A DNA stretch of 30,502 nucleotides from a virus. The stretch is taken from the IMG/VR virus record IMGVR_UViG_3300036760_001436, positions 1 to 30,502 of that record, one strand, 5' to 3'. This document shows, in pieces, positions 14,611-20,678 of this stretch. The notes under the pieces are model-generated. The model was given only the letters and a program-made list of their open reading frames with translations. It had not been told where the DNA came from and ran no database searches. Numbering within the stretch: the first letter of the stretch is position 1; every line of letters begins with the position of its first letter. A program made the translations under genes and the position numbers.

Positions 14611-15372
14611 TCACCTCGCCGTCGCCCTGCCCAATCCGTATCCCCCGAGGCCGCCCAAGACGATGCCCACGGGAAACTTCACCCGGTTCCAGACGCGATG
14701 AATCCAGGGGCCTTGCACTGTCTTCACTTGGACCTTAGCCAGATCGTCGCGTTTCTCGAAGGCGCGCTTTTCCAGATCGAGCGCTTGCTTCAGCTCGCGG
14801 ACCTGAGAGGTCAACTCAGAACGCTGAACATCGAACATTGAATTCCGGGCTTCGCAGTTCTTGTTCTGCGCCTCAGAGATTCCTAGTTGCTCTCGGCAGG
14901 CGTCGCGGTCGGTGATGATTTCGAGCACTCGCCGCGCGCCTTCGCTGTCATCCTGAGCGAAGCGAAGGATCCCCGCAGTGGCAATTGTTTTCTGCAACTC
15001 CGGCCCCAGTTGGTCTGCCGGCAACGCCGCGATCCGCGCCTTTTCCGCCGCTGTTTCGGCCTGGGCCTTTTCGAGTTTTGCCGTTAGCTTTTGACTTTCA
15101 ACTTTCAACTTTTCAACCTGGCCTAGCAGTTCCCGGCCTCGTCCTTCCGCCTCGACCGCGCGGTCCTCCGCCTGCGCCGAGTCCCTGCGCAACGCGGCAA
15201 TTTCCGCCGCCTGTTGCCCGTTCAATAATTCCGCCTGCGCGGCCCGGCGGATTTGCGATTTCCAGCGGTAGTAGGTGACGGCCAACGCACCCACAAGTAG
15301 CACGGCAGCCAGCGCCAGGTACGGCGCCAGGGGAACGAGGATGGCGAATTTCTTCCAACGGTCAGTAATCAT
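14611..15372 (-). CDS. Spanin-like membrane coiled-coil protein
   Basis: The product is 253 aa. Residues ~11-34 form a transmembrane helix. About 40-120 is a long Ala/Glu/Gln coiled coil, and ~165-215 is a second. The C-terminus (about 234-250, VGIVLGGLGGYGLGRA) is a Gly-rich hydrophobic end. Topology and position after holin-like and transglycosylase genes recall an i-spanin (Rz-like). Residues ~143-153 (ILRFAQDDSEG) come from an inserted interspersed repeat, and a 7-nt array lies in the coiled coil. The ATG overlaps the holin-like stop (ATGA). It could instead be another inner-membrane morphogenesis protein. Confidence 0.65.
   Translation of the reverse strand: MITDRWKKFAILVPLAPYLALAAVLLVGALAVTYYRWKSQIRRAAQAELLNGQQAAEIAALRRDSAQAEDRAVEAEGRGRELLGQVEKLKVESQKLTAKLEKAQAETAAEKARIAALPADQLGPELQKTIATAGILRFAQDDSEGARRVLEIITDRDACREQLGISEAQNKNCEARNSMFDVQRSELTSQVRELKQALDLEKRAFEKRDDLAKVQVKTVQGPWIHRVWNRVKFPVGIVLGGLGGYGLGRATAR
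14947..14973. repeat. Interspersed element encoding LRFAQDD in the spanin-like gene
   Basis: The sequence around CCTGAGCGAAGCGAAGGATC matches, from memory, a short repeat scattered in many soil-bacterial genomes. On this strand it encodes LRFAQDD within the spanin-like protein, in frame. Confidence 0.65.
15092..15119. repeat. 7-nt tandem array inside the spanin-like gene
   Basis: About four CAACTTT-type units, the last slightly longer, lie in frame and encode part of the coiled coil near VEKLKVESQKL. Confidence 0.75.
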
Positions 15373-15641
15373 TCTGCCTTCTGCTTTCCGCCTTCTGCCT
15401 TCAATTCTTCGCTTGTGGTCGTCCCTTCCTTCCCGAAGATCGTCCGTACCGTCCCCACGCCCTTACCGACCAGGTAGAGGCTGCTGACGAAGAAAGTGAG
15501 TCCGGAAAGATCGGGCAGGAGGTTCGTCATCCACACGATCCGCGTCACCCAGACGATCCCGGCAGCCAAGGCCAGGAAGCATCCGAAGCGCCCAAAACTC
15601 ACGCCGGGCTGGTCGGAGAAAAGCTGTTTCAAGAAATTCAT
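15369..15641 (-). CDS. Holin-like small membrane protein
   Basis: The product is 90 aa from the ATG ending at 15641 (MNFLKQLFSDQPGVSFGRFG), with GGAAGG upstream. An earlier in-frame ATG lies in repeat sequence. Two hydrophobic segments (about residues 19-35 and 43-60, FLALAAGIVWVTRIVW and LTFFVSSLYLVGKG) with a short loop suggest a two-helix holin, which would open the inner membrane for lysis. The C-terminal tail (SEELKAEGGKQKAE) is encoded by a 7-nt array. It lies between the transglycosylase and spanin-like genes, completing a lysis cassette. It overlaps the next gene by ATGA. Confidence 0.7.
   Translation of the reverse strand: MNFLKQLFSDQPGVSFGRFGCFLALAAGIVWVTRIVWMTNLLPDLSGLTFFVSSLYLVGKGVGTVRTIFGKEGTTTSEELKAEGGKQKAE
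15371..15412. repeat. 7-nt tandem array (6 units, CTTCTGC type)
   Basis: Six units from ATTCTGC to TCTTCGC cover the end of the holin-like gene. The downstream spanin-like ATG overlaps its left edge. Confidence 0.9.
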
Positions 15642-15651
15642 CTTGTTTGCC

Positions 15652-15700
15652 TTCCGCCTTCCGCGTTCAGCATTCATTGTTCAATGTTCAGCGTTCGATA
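15652..15700. repeat. 7-nt tandem array (7 units, TTCCGCC/TTCAGCG types)
   Basis: Two TTCCGCx units, then five TTCA/TTCG units, all in one 7-nt phase. The transglycosylase stop codon (15674) lies within it. Confidence 0.92.
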
Positions 15701-16222
15701 AATTTCCATCCTCGCCAGCCCGCGTGCGACGTACTTCGGATCAAACGTCTTCCCCTCGATCCGCGGCGTCTGGGGATCGTCATAAGGCGCGCCGGAATTC
15801 CAGCAGCGAAACATTTCCTCGAACTCTAGTTTGGGATTGAGTTGGAATCGCTCGACAAACTCGCCCAGGAGCCCGAGAGCGAATTTCAGATGGCTCCCGG
15901 GGTCCTTGAGGATGGCCACGCCGCCGGGGCGGTGCGCGACGTGGTACCCCATCACCTGGGTCAGCCCCCAACTGGTCGCCCAATCGCGCAACGTCATATC
16001 TTCCGTGGAAGCGACGAAATCGTGGGTGATCCCAGCGTATTCCCGCAGGAGGCCGACCCGTACGACGCAGAGTTTGCGGAAGACGCGCTTTTCGAACCGT
16101 TGAGCCTCGGGGTTGCCGCCCGATTCACCTGCAATCAGGGCAGCGAGAAATTCCTGGGGAACGGAGGAATACTTGCAGGCTTCCTGGATGGCCGAGGACC
16201 AGCGCTGATGAATCCGATTCAT
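15674..16222 (-). CDS. SLT-like lytic transglycosylase (endolysin candidate)
   Basis: The product is 182 aa from the ATG ending at 16222. The frame extends 31 codons upstream, but that part is encoded by a dispersed hairpin element. The pattern of soluble lytic transglycosylases is visible: 'YSSVPQEFLAALIAGESGGNPEAQ' with catalytic Glu (about residue 32), then 'WGLTQVMGYHV' and a late 'CWNSG ... VARGLARMEIYR' (compare ES, GLMQ, YN motifs). It would cleave peptidoglycan at host lysis. It has no signal peptide, so it would need the holin-like protein encoded next. The C-terminus (RTLNIEQ) is repeat-encoded. Confidence 0.8.
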   Translation of the reverse strand: MNRIHQRWSSAIQEACKYSSVPQEFLAALIAGESGGNPEAQRFEKRVFRKLCVVRVGLLREYAGITHDFVASTEDMTLRDWATSWGLTQVMGYHVAHRPGGVAILKDPGSHLKFALGLLGEFVERFQLNPKLEFEEMFRCWNSGAPYDDPQTPRIEGKTFDPKYVARGLARMEIYRTLNIEQ

Positions 16223-16241
16223 CAGCCGGGACTCGGGCGAA

Positions 16242-16290
16242 GTGGCACGCGCATCTTGCGCGTGATTCACGGGCGAGACGCCCGTGCCAC
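16242..16290. repeat. Nested-hairpin interspersed element (DARAT type)
   Basis: Two 8-bp hairpins stand side by side: CACGCGCA/TGCGCGTG (16246-16264) and CACGGGCG/CGCCCGTG (16268-16286). Outer arms GTGGCACG and CGTGCCAC enclose both. Read leftward it encodes TGVSPVNHAQDARAT. From memory this is a dispersed element of several bacterial phyla. The 16223-16450 gap also holds an imperfect palindrome near 16381-16400. Confidence 0.75.
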
Positions 16291-16410
16291 GGTTTTCAAT
16301 TTCGGTCTTCGCCAATTGGGCAGCGGCGGGCTCGAGCCACCGCCACCCTCAACGTCACGCCGGCCAGCGTGCCGTGATTTGCCGAGCCCAATTGCCCGGC
16401 AATTTCAATC

Positions 16411-16433
16411 CCTGCCCGGGTTTTTGGTTACGC
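16411..16433. repeat. Direct repeat, left copy (23 bp)
   Basis: It matches the copy at 16751-16773 at 22 of 23 positions, including GGTTTTTGGTTACGC. The two copies flank the 16451-16732 gene. Confidence 0.85.
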
Positions 16434-16450
16434 AGTGACCCGGCGGGAAC

Positions 16451-16732
16451 TCATACGACTTTTTCGAATGCCTTCGTCTCTCCGTAATCCGTCTTCGGCA
16501 CGATCACCACCTTGCGGCCGTCACTGGCCTGCGCGACGTAAGCCGAGACCGGACCCAGGGGAATCGGACTGCCGTCCGGTAGAACCTCCACAAAAGCCAC
16601 CTGGCAGTTGCAGGATTCCGTTCCCGGAGTGACGGATAAGATTTCCCCAACCACCTCACGGGGTGTGTTGTAGGGCTTGCCCTTCACCAGATCTCCGACC
16701 TCCGCCGGGGTCCCGTCTTTGTAGTGCGGCAT
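16451..16732 (-). CDS. Small conserved phage-like beta protein
   Basis: The product is 93 aa beginning MPHYKDGTPAEVGDLVKGKP, followed by beta-rich sequence with a CNC pair (TPGTESCNCQVAFVEV). The start 'hYkDGt.a.vGD.VkGkpYNt' resembles small phage proteins of unknown function, perhaps an OB- or SH3-like barrel (from memory). It lies between the middle genes and the lysis cassette. A 23-bp direct repeat lies on each side. Confidence 0.65.
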   Translation of the reverse strand: MPHYKDGTPAEVGDLVKGKPYNTPREVVGEILSVTPGTESCNCQVAFVEVLPDGSPIPLGPVSAYVAQASDGRKVVIVPKTDYGETKAFEKVV

Positions 16733-16750
16733 GACTCCTCCGAATCTTTG

Positions 16751-16773
16751 CCTGCCCCGGTTTTTGGTTACGC
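16751..16773. repeat. Direct repeat, right copy (23 bp)
   Basis: Second copy of the repeat at 16411-16433, 340 bp apart. It is just upstream of the 16451-16732 gene in transcription terms. Confidence 0.85.
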
Positions 16774-16800
16774 GGAACGCCGGGCGAAACCGCCATCCCT

Positions 16801-17013
16801 CTATTGTGGTCGCCGCACATGGGACAGAGTCAAGCTCTTTCCGCCTGTCGCTGCAATTTTAGTCTCATTAGTGAGACTCCCGTTGCGGATCCGCTCGTCG
16901 GTGATGATTTCCCGCCCACATTCCAGGCAAAGTCGCCGCCGGGAGACTTCACGCTGGGTATGCCAGACCCAGCGAATTCGCCAATGATCGGCACCACAAT
17001 CCGGGCAGCTCAT
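16801..17013 (-). CDS. Small zinc-ribbon protein
   Basis: The product is 70 aa. CPDC at residues 3-6 and CLEC near 29-32 form a two-knuckle zinc ribbon; the linker is Trp/Arg-rich (HWRIRWVWHTQREVSRRR). Small ribbons like this in phages are usually nucleic-acid binding or adaptors of unknown role. The upstream sequence has AAGGGTGAAGC before the ATG. Family not named. Confidence 0.55.
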   Translation of the reverse strand: MSCPDCGADHWRIRWVWHTQREVSRRRLCLECGREIITDERIRNGSLTNETKIAATGGKSLTLSHVRRPQ

Positions 17014-17030
17014 GCTTCACCCTTTAGCCT

Positions 17031-17294
17031 TTACACTTTATGCTTTTTGGCCCTGTTTTTCGGCCGCCCCAGATCGCCATCGCTCAGATTCATGACTGGC
17101 TGGCCAGGTCGCCCCACCACTGCCCGGGGCCCCGAGCCGCGGCGCATCTGGTTGAATAATTCACGTTCGCTCGCCTCGTAAATCCTCCCCGGACGCCGAT
17201 GTGATTCCCAGCAAACATCAAACGTGGGTCCCGACGGGCAACGCGTGATGCCGTGGGTGCGAATGAATTCGAGTTGGTCAGTGCTCAGCGCCAC
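17031..17294 (-). CDS. Small protein at the start of the late-side gene series
   Basis: The product is 87 aa, GTG start ending at 17294 with GAGG 8 nt upstream. It is charged, with two Cys (CPSGPTFDVC) and a Lys/Arg-rich end (GRPKNRAKKHKV). It is the first minus-strand gene left of the plus-strand island, so it may be the first gene of the late/lysis transcript. A Mor/C activator would be expected near here, but no activator pattern is recognisable. Confidence 0.55.
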   Translation of the reverse strand: MALSTDQLEFIRTHGITRCPSGPTFDVCWESHRRPGRIYEASERELFNQMRRGSGPRAVVGRPGQPVMNLSDGDLGRPKNRAKKHKV

Positions 17295-17328
17295 GGGTTA
17301 CTCCTCAAGCGAAGAAAAGGCGAAACCG

Positions 17329-17357
17329 ATTGTATCCTATTGAAAACATGCCAAATA
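17329..17357 (-). promoter_or_regulatory. Possible minus-strand promoter for lysis/late genes
   Basis: TACAAT (17334-17329 on the minus strand) resembles a -10 box. The only good -35-like match, TTGGCA, is just 14 nt upstream, so the site would need an activator, as Mu late promoters do. Weak call. Confidence 0.3.
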
Positions 17358-17384
17358 CAGTTATCCCTAGTCTGCCGATTTTGC

Positions 17385-17413
17385 TTGACAAACCTAACGT
17401 TAGGTATTATATT
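17385..17413 (+). promoter_or_regulatory. Consensus sigma-70 promoter with palindromic operator in the spacer
   Basis: TTGACA (17385-17390) is separated by exactly 17 nt from TATATT (17408-17413). The spacer contains the 14-bp perfect palindrome ACCTAACGTTAGGT (17392-17405). A dimeric repressor bound there would block RNA polymerase. It drives the two plus-strand genes that follow. Confidence 0.8.
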
Positions 17414-17437
17414 GAAGACGTAAGATGGAGATGAGAG

Positions 17438-17698
17438 ATGGCAGGCCAGATGGTTCAAATCGAAATCGGACGCGTTGTGAAGGAAACTCCCAGGGCGATT
17501 CAAGTGGAGATCGAAGTCGGGCGCTCGGATGGCAGCGCGCGGAGTTGGACTCTCTGGCTGCCGAAAAGCCAAATCTCTATCGTCGGATCGACCGTTACCC
17601 TGCCCGAATGGCTGGGGGCCGAAAAGATGACTGAGGTCTTTGAAAAGACGAACAGCCTTATCGTGGTCCGGTATTCGAACGGCGATGTGATGCTGTAA
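17438..17698 (+). CDS. Moron gene 1: small beta-rich protein
   Basis: The product is 86 aa, starting at the ATG about 25 nt after the expected transcript start, with a GGAG-containing ribosome binding site. Sequence alternates hydrophobic and charged residues (VQIEIGRVVKETPRAIQVEI), suggesting a small beta barrel or sheet, and ends with VVRYSNGDVML. It has no recognisable family, signal or membrane segment. It is opposite in strand to its neighbours and is in an island with promoter and terminator, so it is probably expressed in the lysogen. Candidate roles include defence, anti-defence or host modulation; none is shown. Confidence 0.75.
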   Translation: MAGQMVQIEIGRVVKETPRAIQVEIEVGRSDGSARSWTLWLPKSQISIVGSTVTLPEWLGAEKMTEVFEKTNSLIVVRYSNGDVML

Positions 17699-17713
17699 TT
17701 CAGAGGAGGAGAT

Positions 17714-18022
17714 ATGAATCGAAGTGAAGCTGCACGTCTGATGGGTTCGGCCCGCACGCCCGCCAAAATGGCGGCGGCGCGTGAAAACGGCAAACTGGGG
17801 GGACGCCCGCCGGGGAATACGATCCGGATTAAGGGACAACTGATCGAAGTCGTGCGCAAATTCCACGCGGGGTTGAAAGCCACGCATAATCGAGACGGCC
17901 GCTACAATTTGGTTTGGGCGATCACCGCTGATGGCCATATCTATCGCACCTACGGTCGCCGCGGGGGAACCTGGCGTGAGACTCGCGCTGGCGAGATTCC
18001 CCCACCCGCATTGACCGCTTGA
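17714..18022 (+). CDS. Moron gene 2: small basic, possibly DNA-binding protein
   Basis: The product is 102 aa with a strong AGGAGG ribosome binding site, 15 nt after gene 1. The N-terminus (MNRSEAARLMGSARTPAKMA) leads to ENGKLGGRPPG, a basic Gly-Arg-Pro motif common in small bacterial proteins and AT-hook-like. The C-terminal half is beta-like (YNLVWAITADGHIYRTYGRRG). It could be the regulator that binds the palindrome in the promoter, making the pair self-controlled; that is inference. The gene ends one base before the convergent minus-strand gene's stop. Confidence 0.75.
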   Translation: MNRSEAARLMGSARTPAKMAAARENGKLGGRPPGNTIRIKGQLIEVVRKFHAGLKATHNRDGRYNLVWAITADGHIYRTYGRRGGTWRETRAGEIPPPALTA

Positions 18023-18023
18023 A

Positions 18024-18587
18024 TTAAATTTCAATCTTTGCTCCTATCGCCCCGGCCTGCTCCGGGGCGTTTTGTTTTTCCGTTCGACTTTCAACTTTCG
18101 ACTTTCGACGGGGCGCCAACCGCGCGCGCACTTCCTCGATCTCGACGCCATCCCGGCGGGCAATCCGGCTCATGAGTTCTTCCGCTTCGCTCCAGAACTG
18201 TCTCGGGACTAGGGACTCGGGACTCGGGACTCGAAAACGCTGGATAAGACGTTCGCGCAGAATCGCGTGCCACTGGCCGCCGAAGAGTTCGGCGGCCAGT
18301 TCGCCCAACTTCAGCGCGCGCCAAGCCGCATTCGATCCGGAGGCTTCCTTGAGTGCGCGCAGCAGCCGGTTCGCCTCACCATAAGTAAGCGTGGCCCAAG
18401 TAGTCACGGGGCGGTGCAGGACCTCAGTCGACCAGCGATGCCGAGCATCGTCCTCGGAACATTCCCAAACTAGTTCCGGAGAAAATTTCGCCCATTCCGC
18501 CCGCAACGCCCGATGCTGCCATAAGGCAATCATTTTGCGGCGCGCCTGTGGCGCCCGCTGGGATTCGGTTTGTGTCTCCGTGGTCAT
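18024..18587 (-). CDS. Early/middle gene, possible GemA-position protein
   Basis: The product is 187 aa from the ATG ending at 18587, overlapping the upstream stop (ATGA). It is helical and Trp/Ala/Arg-rich (IALWQHRALRAEWAKF; WATLTYGEANRLLRALKEA; GELAAELFGGQWHAIL). The early-region position and repeated helices with a 'LT..E...LL..L' run suggest a counterpart of Mu GemA, but similarity is weak. The SPESLVPR stretch is encoded by an internal 7-nt array, and the C-terminus by another array and by the moron terminator sequence. Confidence 0.6.
   Translation of the reverse strand: MTTETQTESQRAPQARRKMIALWQHRALRAEWAKFSPELVWECSEDDARHRWSTEVLHRPVTTWATLTYGEANRLLRALKEASGSNAAWRALKLGELAAELFGGQWHAILRERLIQRFRVPSPESLVPRQFWSEAEELMSRIARRDGVEIEEVRARLAPRRKSKVESRTEKQNAPEQAGAIGAKIEI
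18048..18080 (+). terminator. Rho-independent terminator of the plus-strand island
   Basis: CGCCCCGG (18048-18055) pairs with CCGGGGCG (18062-18069) around a 6-nt loop. The stem is followed by TTTTGTTTTT. It ends the promoter-driven two-gene transcript and lies inside the 3' end of the opposite gene. Confidence 0.9.
18082..18109. repeat. 7-nt tandem array (4 units, TTTCGAC type)
   Basis: GTTCGAC, TTTCAAC, TTTCGAC, TTTCGAC lie right after the terminator and inside the minus-strand gene (RKSKVESRTE). Confidence 0.9.
18203..18236. repeat. 7-nt tandem array (TCGGGAC type) in coding sequence
   Basis: Four to five TCGGGAC/TAGGGAC units in frame encode VPSPESLVPR in the 18024-18587 protein. Confidence 0.9.
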
Positions 18588-18796
18588 TTCTTCTTCGGCA
18601 ACCGAGAGATTTCGCGCAGGGTCTTGCAAAATAGTTCGATTGTCCGCGGTTGCATGACGACGGATTGGCCGTCTTGATCGATGCAGATTGCCCCATTGCT
18701 ATCGACGTGAATTACAACAGCCTGTTCAGGGACCCCATCCGCGCCGCCGTCGTCCCAAATCACGCGACCATGGTTAAATACGTGGGTAACTGTCAT
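18584..18796 (-). CDS. Small uncharacterised early protein
   Basis: The product is 70 aa; the start ends at 18796 because AAAGGAGG lies 5 nt upstream, whereas the longer frame would start in repeat DNA. It is a beta-rich acidic protein (VTHVFNHGRVIWDDGGADGV) with a basic C-terminal helix (FCKTLREISRLPKKK). It overlaps the next gene by ATGA, so it belongs to the early series. No family recognised. Confidence 0.65.
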   Translation of the reverse strand: MTVTHVFNHGRVIWDDGGADGVPEQAVVIHVDSNGAICIDQDGQSVVMQPRTIELFCKTLREISRLPKKK

Positions 18797-18809
18797 CTTG
18801 TCCTCCTTT

Positions 18810-18840
18810 AATCCAAAATCCAAAATCTAAAATCGCAAAT
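18810..18840. repeat. 7-nt tandem array (4 units, AATCCAA type)
   Basis: AATCCAA, AATCCAA, AATCTAA, AATCGCA lie in the gap upstream of the 18584-18796 gene. The same unit type appears at 22357, 22843 and 25658. Confidence 0.9.
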
Positions 18841-18876
18841 GGTCCCGCCCGTCCGCTTTGCCGAGGATGATCTTGC

Positions 18877-19050
18877 TCATTTTTTGACCTTCGGGACGTA
18901 TTTAGCCATCACGGATCTACGCGCCAGTCTCAACTCTCTGGCGTCGTAACGGCCGTGGCAGGATGGACAGAGATTCATTTCCACGTAGAGCATCGAAGTA
19001 ACGTGTTGCTTCCGGCAGTGTGGACAAACCACCAGGACTCGGTCGCTCAT
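18877..19050 (-). CDS. Small zinc-ribbon protein
   Basis: The product is 57 aa from the ATG ending at 19050 (MSDRVLVVCPHCRKQHVTSM), which overlaps the upstream stop by ATGA. CPHC and CPSC (about residues 9-12 and 28-31) form a zinc ribbon, followed by a basic helix (RRSVMAKYVPKVKK). It may bind nucleic acid. A longer frame upstream is only a reading of the neighbouring gene in another phase. Confidence 0.65.
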   Translation of the reverse strand: MSDRVLVVCPHCRKQHVTSMLYVEMNLCPSCHGRYDARELRLARRSVMAKYVPKVKK

Positions 19051-19298
19051 CGCACCCTCAGTTTTGGTAGCAGGCCATCGCGCCGCGCCTTGCGCAGGCA
19101 TTGCCGTGCGGTACAGATGGTTCGAGGTTCGTCGATCCACCAGCAAAGCGTCGGATACACCCGCCAGGCAACCTGCACCGTCAAGTGGCACGGCGTAGTC
19201 TCGGTGCAACCGCAGTAGCGGCACCGGCCCGCTTTTCCCGACCCCGGTTCGGGATGGGGCAACTTTGGACTTTCGATTCTCGATTTCTTTCGCCTCAT
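19047..19298 (-). CDS. Cysteine-rich phage zinc-binding protein
   Basis: The product is 83 aa. After a repeat-encoded N-terminus (KKSRIESPKLP) it carries CRYCGCTETTPCHL (about 26-39) and a C-terminal TICTARQC pair. This spacing resembles small phage proteins with CRxCGCT...PC...W...LCSxC motifs (from memory), of unknown function. It lies in the early block and is ATGA-coupled to the next zinc-ribbon gene. Confidence 0.65.
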   Translation of the reverse strand: MRRKKSRIESPKLPHPEPGSGKAGRCRYCGCTETTPCHLTVQVAWRVYPTLCWWIDEPRTICTARQCLRKARRDGLLPKLRVR

Positions 19299-19310
19299 CG
19301 CGCCTCCGGG

Positions 19311-19508
19311 TTACCCATCATCCTCGGAAACATAGTGATCAAGACGCTCATCGATGGCCGTCAGGGAAGTCCCGAGCGCTTTTTCAATCACGTCGGCAAG
19401 CCCATCGGTGTCTGGTATTAGGTCTTCAGATTCAGACTCATCCATGTCGGACGGCCTGAAAATCTCTACCTTGAATTTTCTCAGAAGCACTTGTTTCCTG
19501 TGGCTCAT
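19311..19508 (-). CDS. Small acidic protein
   Basis: The product is 65 aa from the ATG ending at 19508 (MSHRKQVLLRKFKVEIFRPS), overlapping the upstream stop (ATGA). A basic start gives way to a strongly acidic remainder (DMDESESEDLIPDTDGLADV). A DNA-mimic role is conceivable, but there is no direct support. A longer upstream frame is repeat-derived. Confidence 0.55.
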   Translation of the reverse strand: MSHRKQVLLRKFKVEIFRPSDMDESESEDLIPDTDGLADVIEKALGTSLTAIDERLDHYVSEDDG

Positions 19509-20032
19509 CGCGCCTCCGGTGTTTCTCGGGACTCGGGGCTCGGGACTGGGGGTTCGCCCCTCGGCTTTGCTCGGGGCCCTGAGCCTGTCGAAGGGGGGTT
19601 CGGAATTCGGGTTTCGGGCGGCCCGAACCATTCCCACAGACCTAGTCTCCCCCCCGCCGGAATTGGTGGTTCGAAGATGCGAGTGATCGGGCCGAGCACC
19701 CACGCAAACCGCCCGCCACTGTACTCGCCAAATTGTTTTTCATTTGTGGAGAGCTGGTCCATGTCCAGAGTCCATGTCTTTAGGCAATCCTCGATCGATA
19801 CGACGCAGAGGATCTTGCCCAGGGGAAGAGACTCAGGGTTCAAGTGATGCCTGACGAGTACCGTTGAGAACGGAGGGATAAAGCATTGGCGCTTGGCCCA
19901 TCCGGGGAAGGCCTTCGAGGCGTGGATGGCCAGGGGTCCTCGATAGGCGGTGTACCAGGATCGCGTCTCGATCCGCTTTTCATTGAGCGCAATAAGTGAA
20001 GCCCAAGGCTGAGTTAGAGTGAGAACTTTCAT
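19505..20032 (-). CDS. ASCH-domain protein with repeat-encoded tail
   Basis: The product is 175 aa. Residues ~1-135 match the ASCH fold: MKVLTLTQPWASLIALNEKR start, 'ETRSWYTAYRGPLAIHASKAFP', and a later 'GRFAWVLGPITRIFEP' strand with 'LGLWEWFGP'. ASCH proteins bind RNA or modified nucleosides in host and phage contexts; the substrate here is unknown. The last ~35 residues (FGPPETRIPNPPSTGSG onward) are encoded by 7-nt arrays plus an interspersed FDRLRA-type element and are presumably disordered. It is ATGA-linked on both sides. Confidence 0.85.
   Translation of the reverse strand: MKVLTLTQPWASLIALNEKRIETRSWYTAYRGPLAIHASKAFPGWAKRQCFIPPFSTVLVRHHLNPESLPLGKILCVVSIEDCLKTWTLDMDQLSTNEKQFGEYSGGRFAWVLGPITRIFEPPIPAGGRLGLWEWFGPPETRIPNPPSTGSGPRAKPRGEPPVPSPESRETPEAR
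19524..19567. repeat. 7-nt tandem array (TCGGGAC type)
   Basis: TCGGGAC, TCGGGGC, TCGGGAC, TGGGGGT and weaker units encode the C-terminal PSPESRETP of the ASCH protein. Confidence 0.85.
19576..19596. repeat. Interspersed element (FDRLRA type)
   Basis: Contains CCCTGAGCCTGTCGAAGGG, a short dispersed sequence recalled from many bacterial genomes. It lies in the ASCH gene's 3' extension. Confidence 0.65.
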
Positions 20033-20634
20033 GCTGACTCCTGATCGAATAAATTCTGCTGGCCTTCCAATTCCCGCGTGTACATCCCGCGGCCCGTCAA
20101 GGCTTCGATGGTTTTCAGTTCATCGATGGCTTGGCGCAGCAGAGGGCGCACGGTAGCGCTCAGTTCCTGGCGCGTCGAAATGACGTAGTAACCCACCGCC
20201 TTCTTGCCGTCGCGCGAGCCTCGGCAGGCGCCCACTTTCATTCCCGCGCGACGCAGGCGCCGCACGGAATCTTTGATCGAGCGGGCCATCAATTCCTCGA
20301 AATTCGACGCTGAGACATCGCAGGTGCAGCGCTGAGTGAGAAGTTCGCGGGTGATTTCGTCAATGGAGATCGCCTGGGCAGCACCCCGACGACGTGCGAT
20401 GATGCCGGCAATATCGCGGTCCTTGGGGGTGAGGAGTTTTTCGAGCACTGCCAGGCCGTTGAACACTTCACCGGCGGATTGGAACCCGGCCTTCGACCGC
20501 CGGCAGTCGCATTCGATGACCGCAGAATGGCCGTCCTGGAGAATCGTCTTCCACCCGGTTCCGGTGCACAGCGCGCAAGGCGCGCGAGACTCGGGACTCG
20601 GGACTCGGGACTCGGCTTGGGATTCGGTCTTCAT
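20029..20634 (-). CDS. Zinc-cluster plus helical DNA-binding-like protein
   Basis: The product is 201 aa. After a repeat-encoded N-terminus (ESRVPSPESRAP) there is CALCTGTGW ... IECDCR (about 20-45), a DnaJ-like two-knuckle zinc cluster. Residues ~60-150 are helical and basic, with EITRELLTQRC and DSVRRLRRAGMKVGACRGSR, consistent with a winged helix. 'KKAVGYYVIST' looks like a wing strand. It may be an early DNA-binding regulator or replication helper. ATGA-linked to the ASCH gene. Confidence 0.65.
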   Translation of the reverse strand: MKTESQAESRVPSPESRAPCALCTGTGWKTILQDGHSAVIECDCRRSKAGFQSAGEVFNGLAVLEKLLTPKDRDIAGIIARRRGAAQAISIDEITRELLTQRCTCDVSASNFEELMARSIKDSVRRLRRAGMKVGACRGSRDGKKAVGYYVISTRQELSATVRPLLRQAIDELKTIEALTGRGMYTRELEGQQNLFDQESA

Positions 20635-20678
20635 CGTTCAGCATTCATCATTCAGCGTTCAGCCTTCAGCCTTCTCAT
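20584..20678. repeat. 7-nt tandem array, composite (TCGGGAC then TTCAGCC types)
   Basis: Three to four TCGGGAC units, then about seven TTCATCG/TTCAGCx units. It runs from the first codons of the 20029-20634 gene to the 3' end of the next gene. Confidence 0.92.

Noticed and set aside
17285-18034. Long minus-strand open frame of 249 codons opposite the plus-strand island
   Set aside because: It lies opposite two small genes with promoter, ribosome binding sites and terminator, and it crosses the promoter. Its translation shows no domain.
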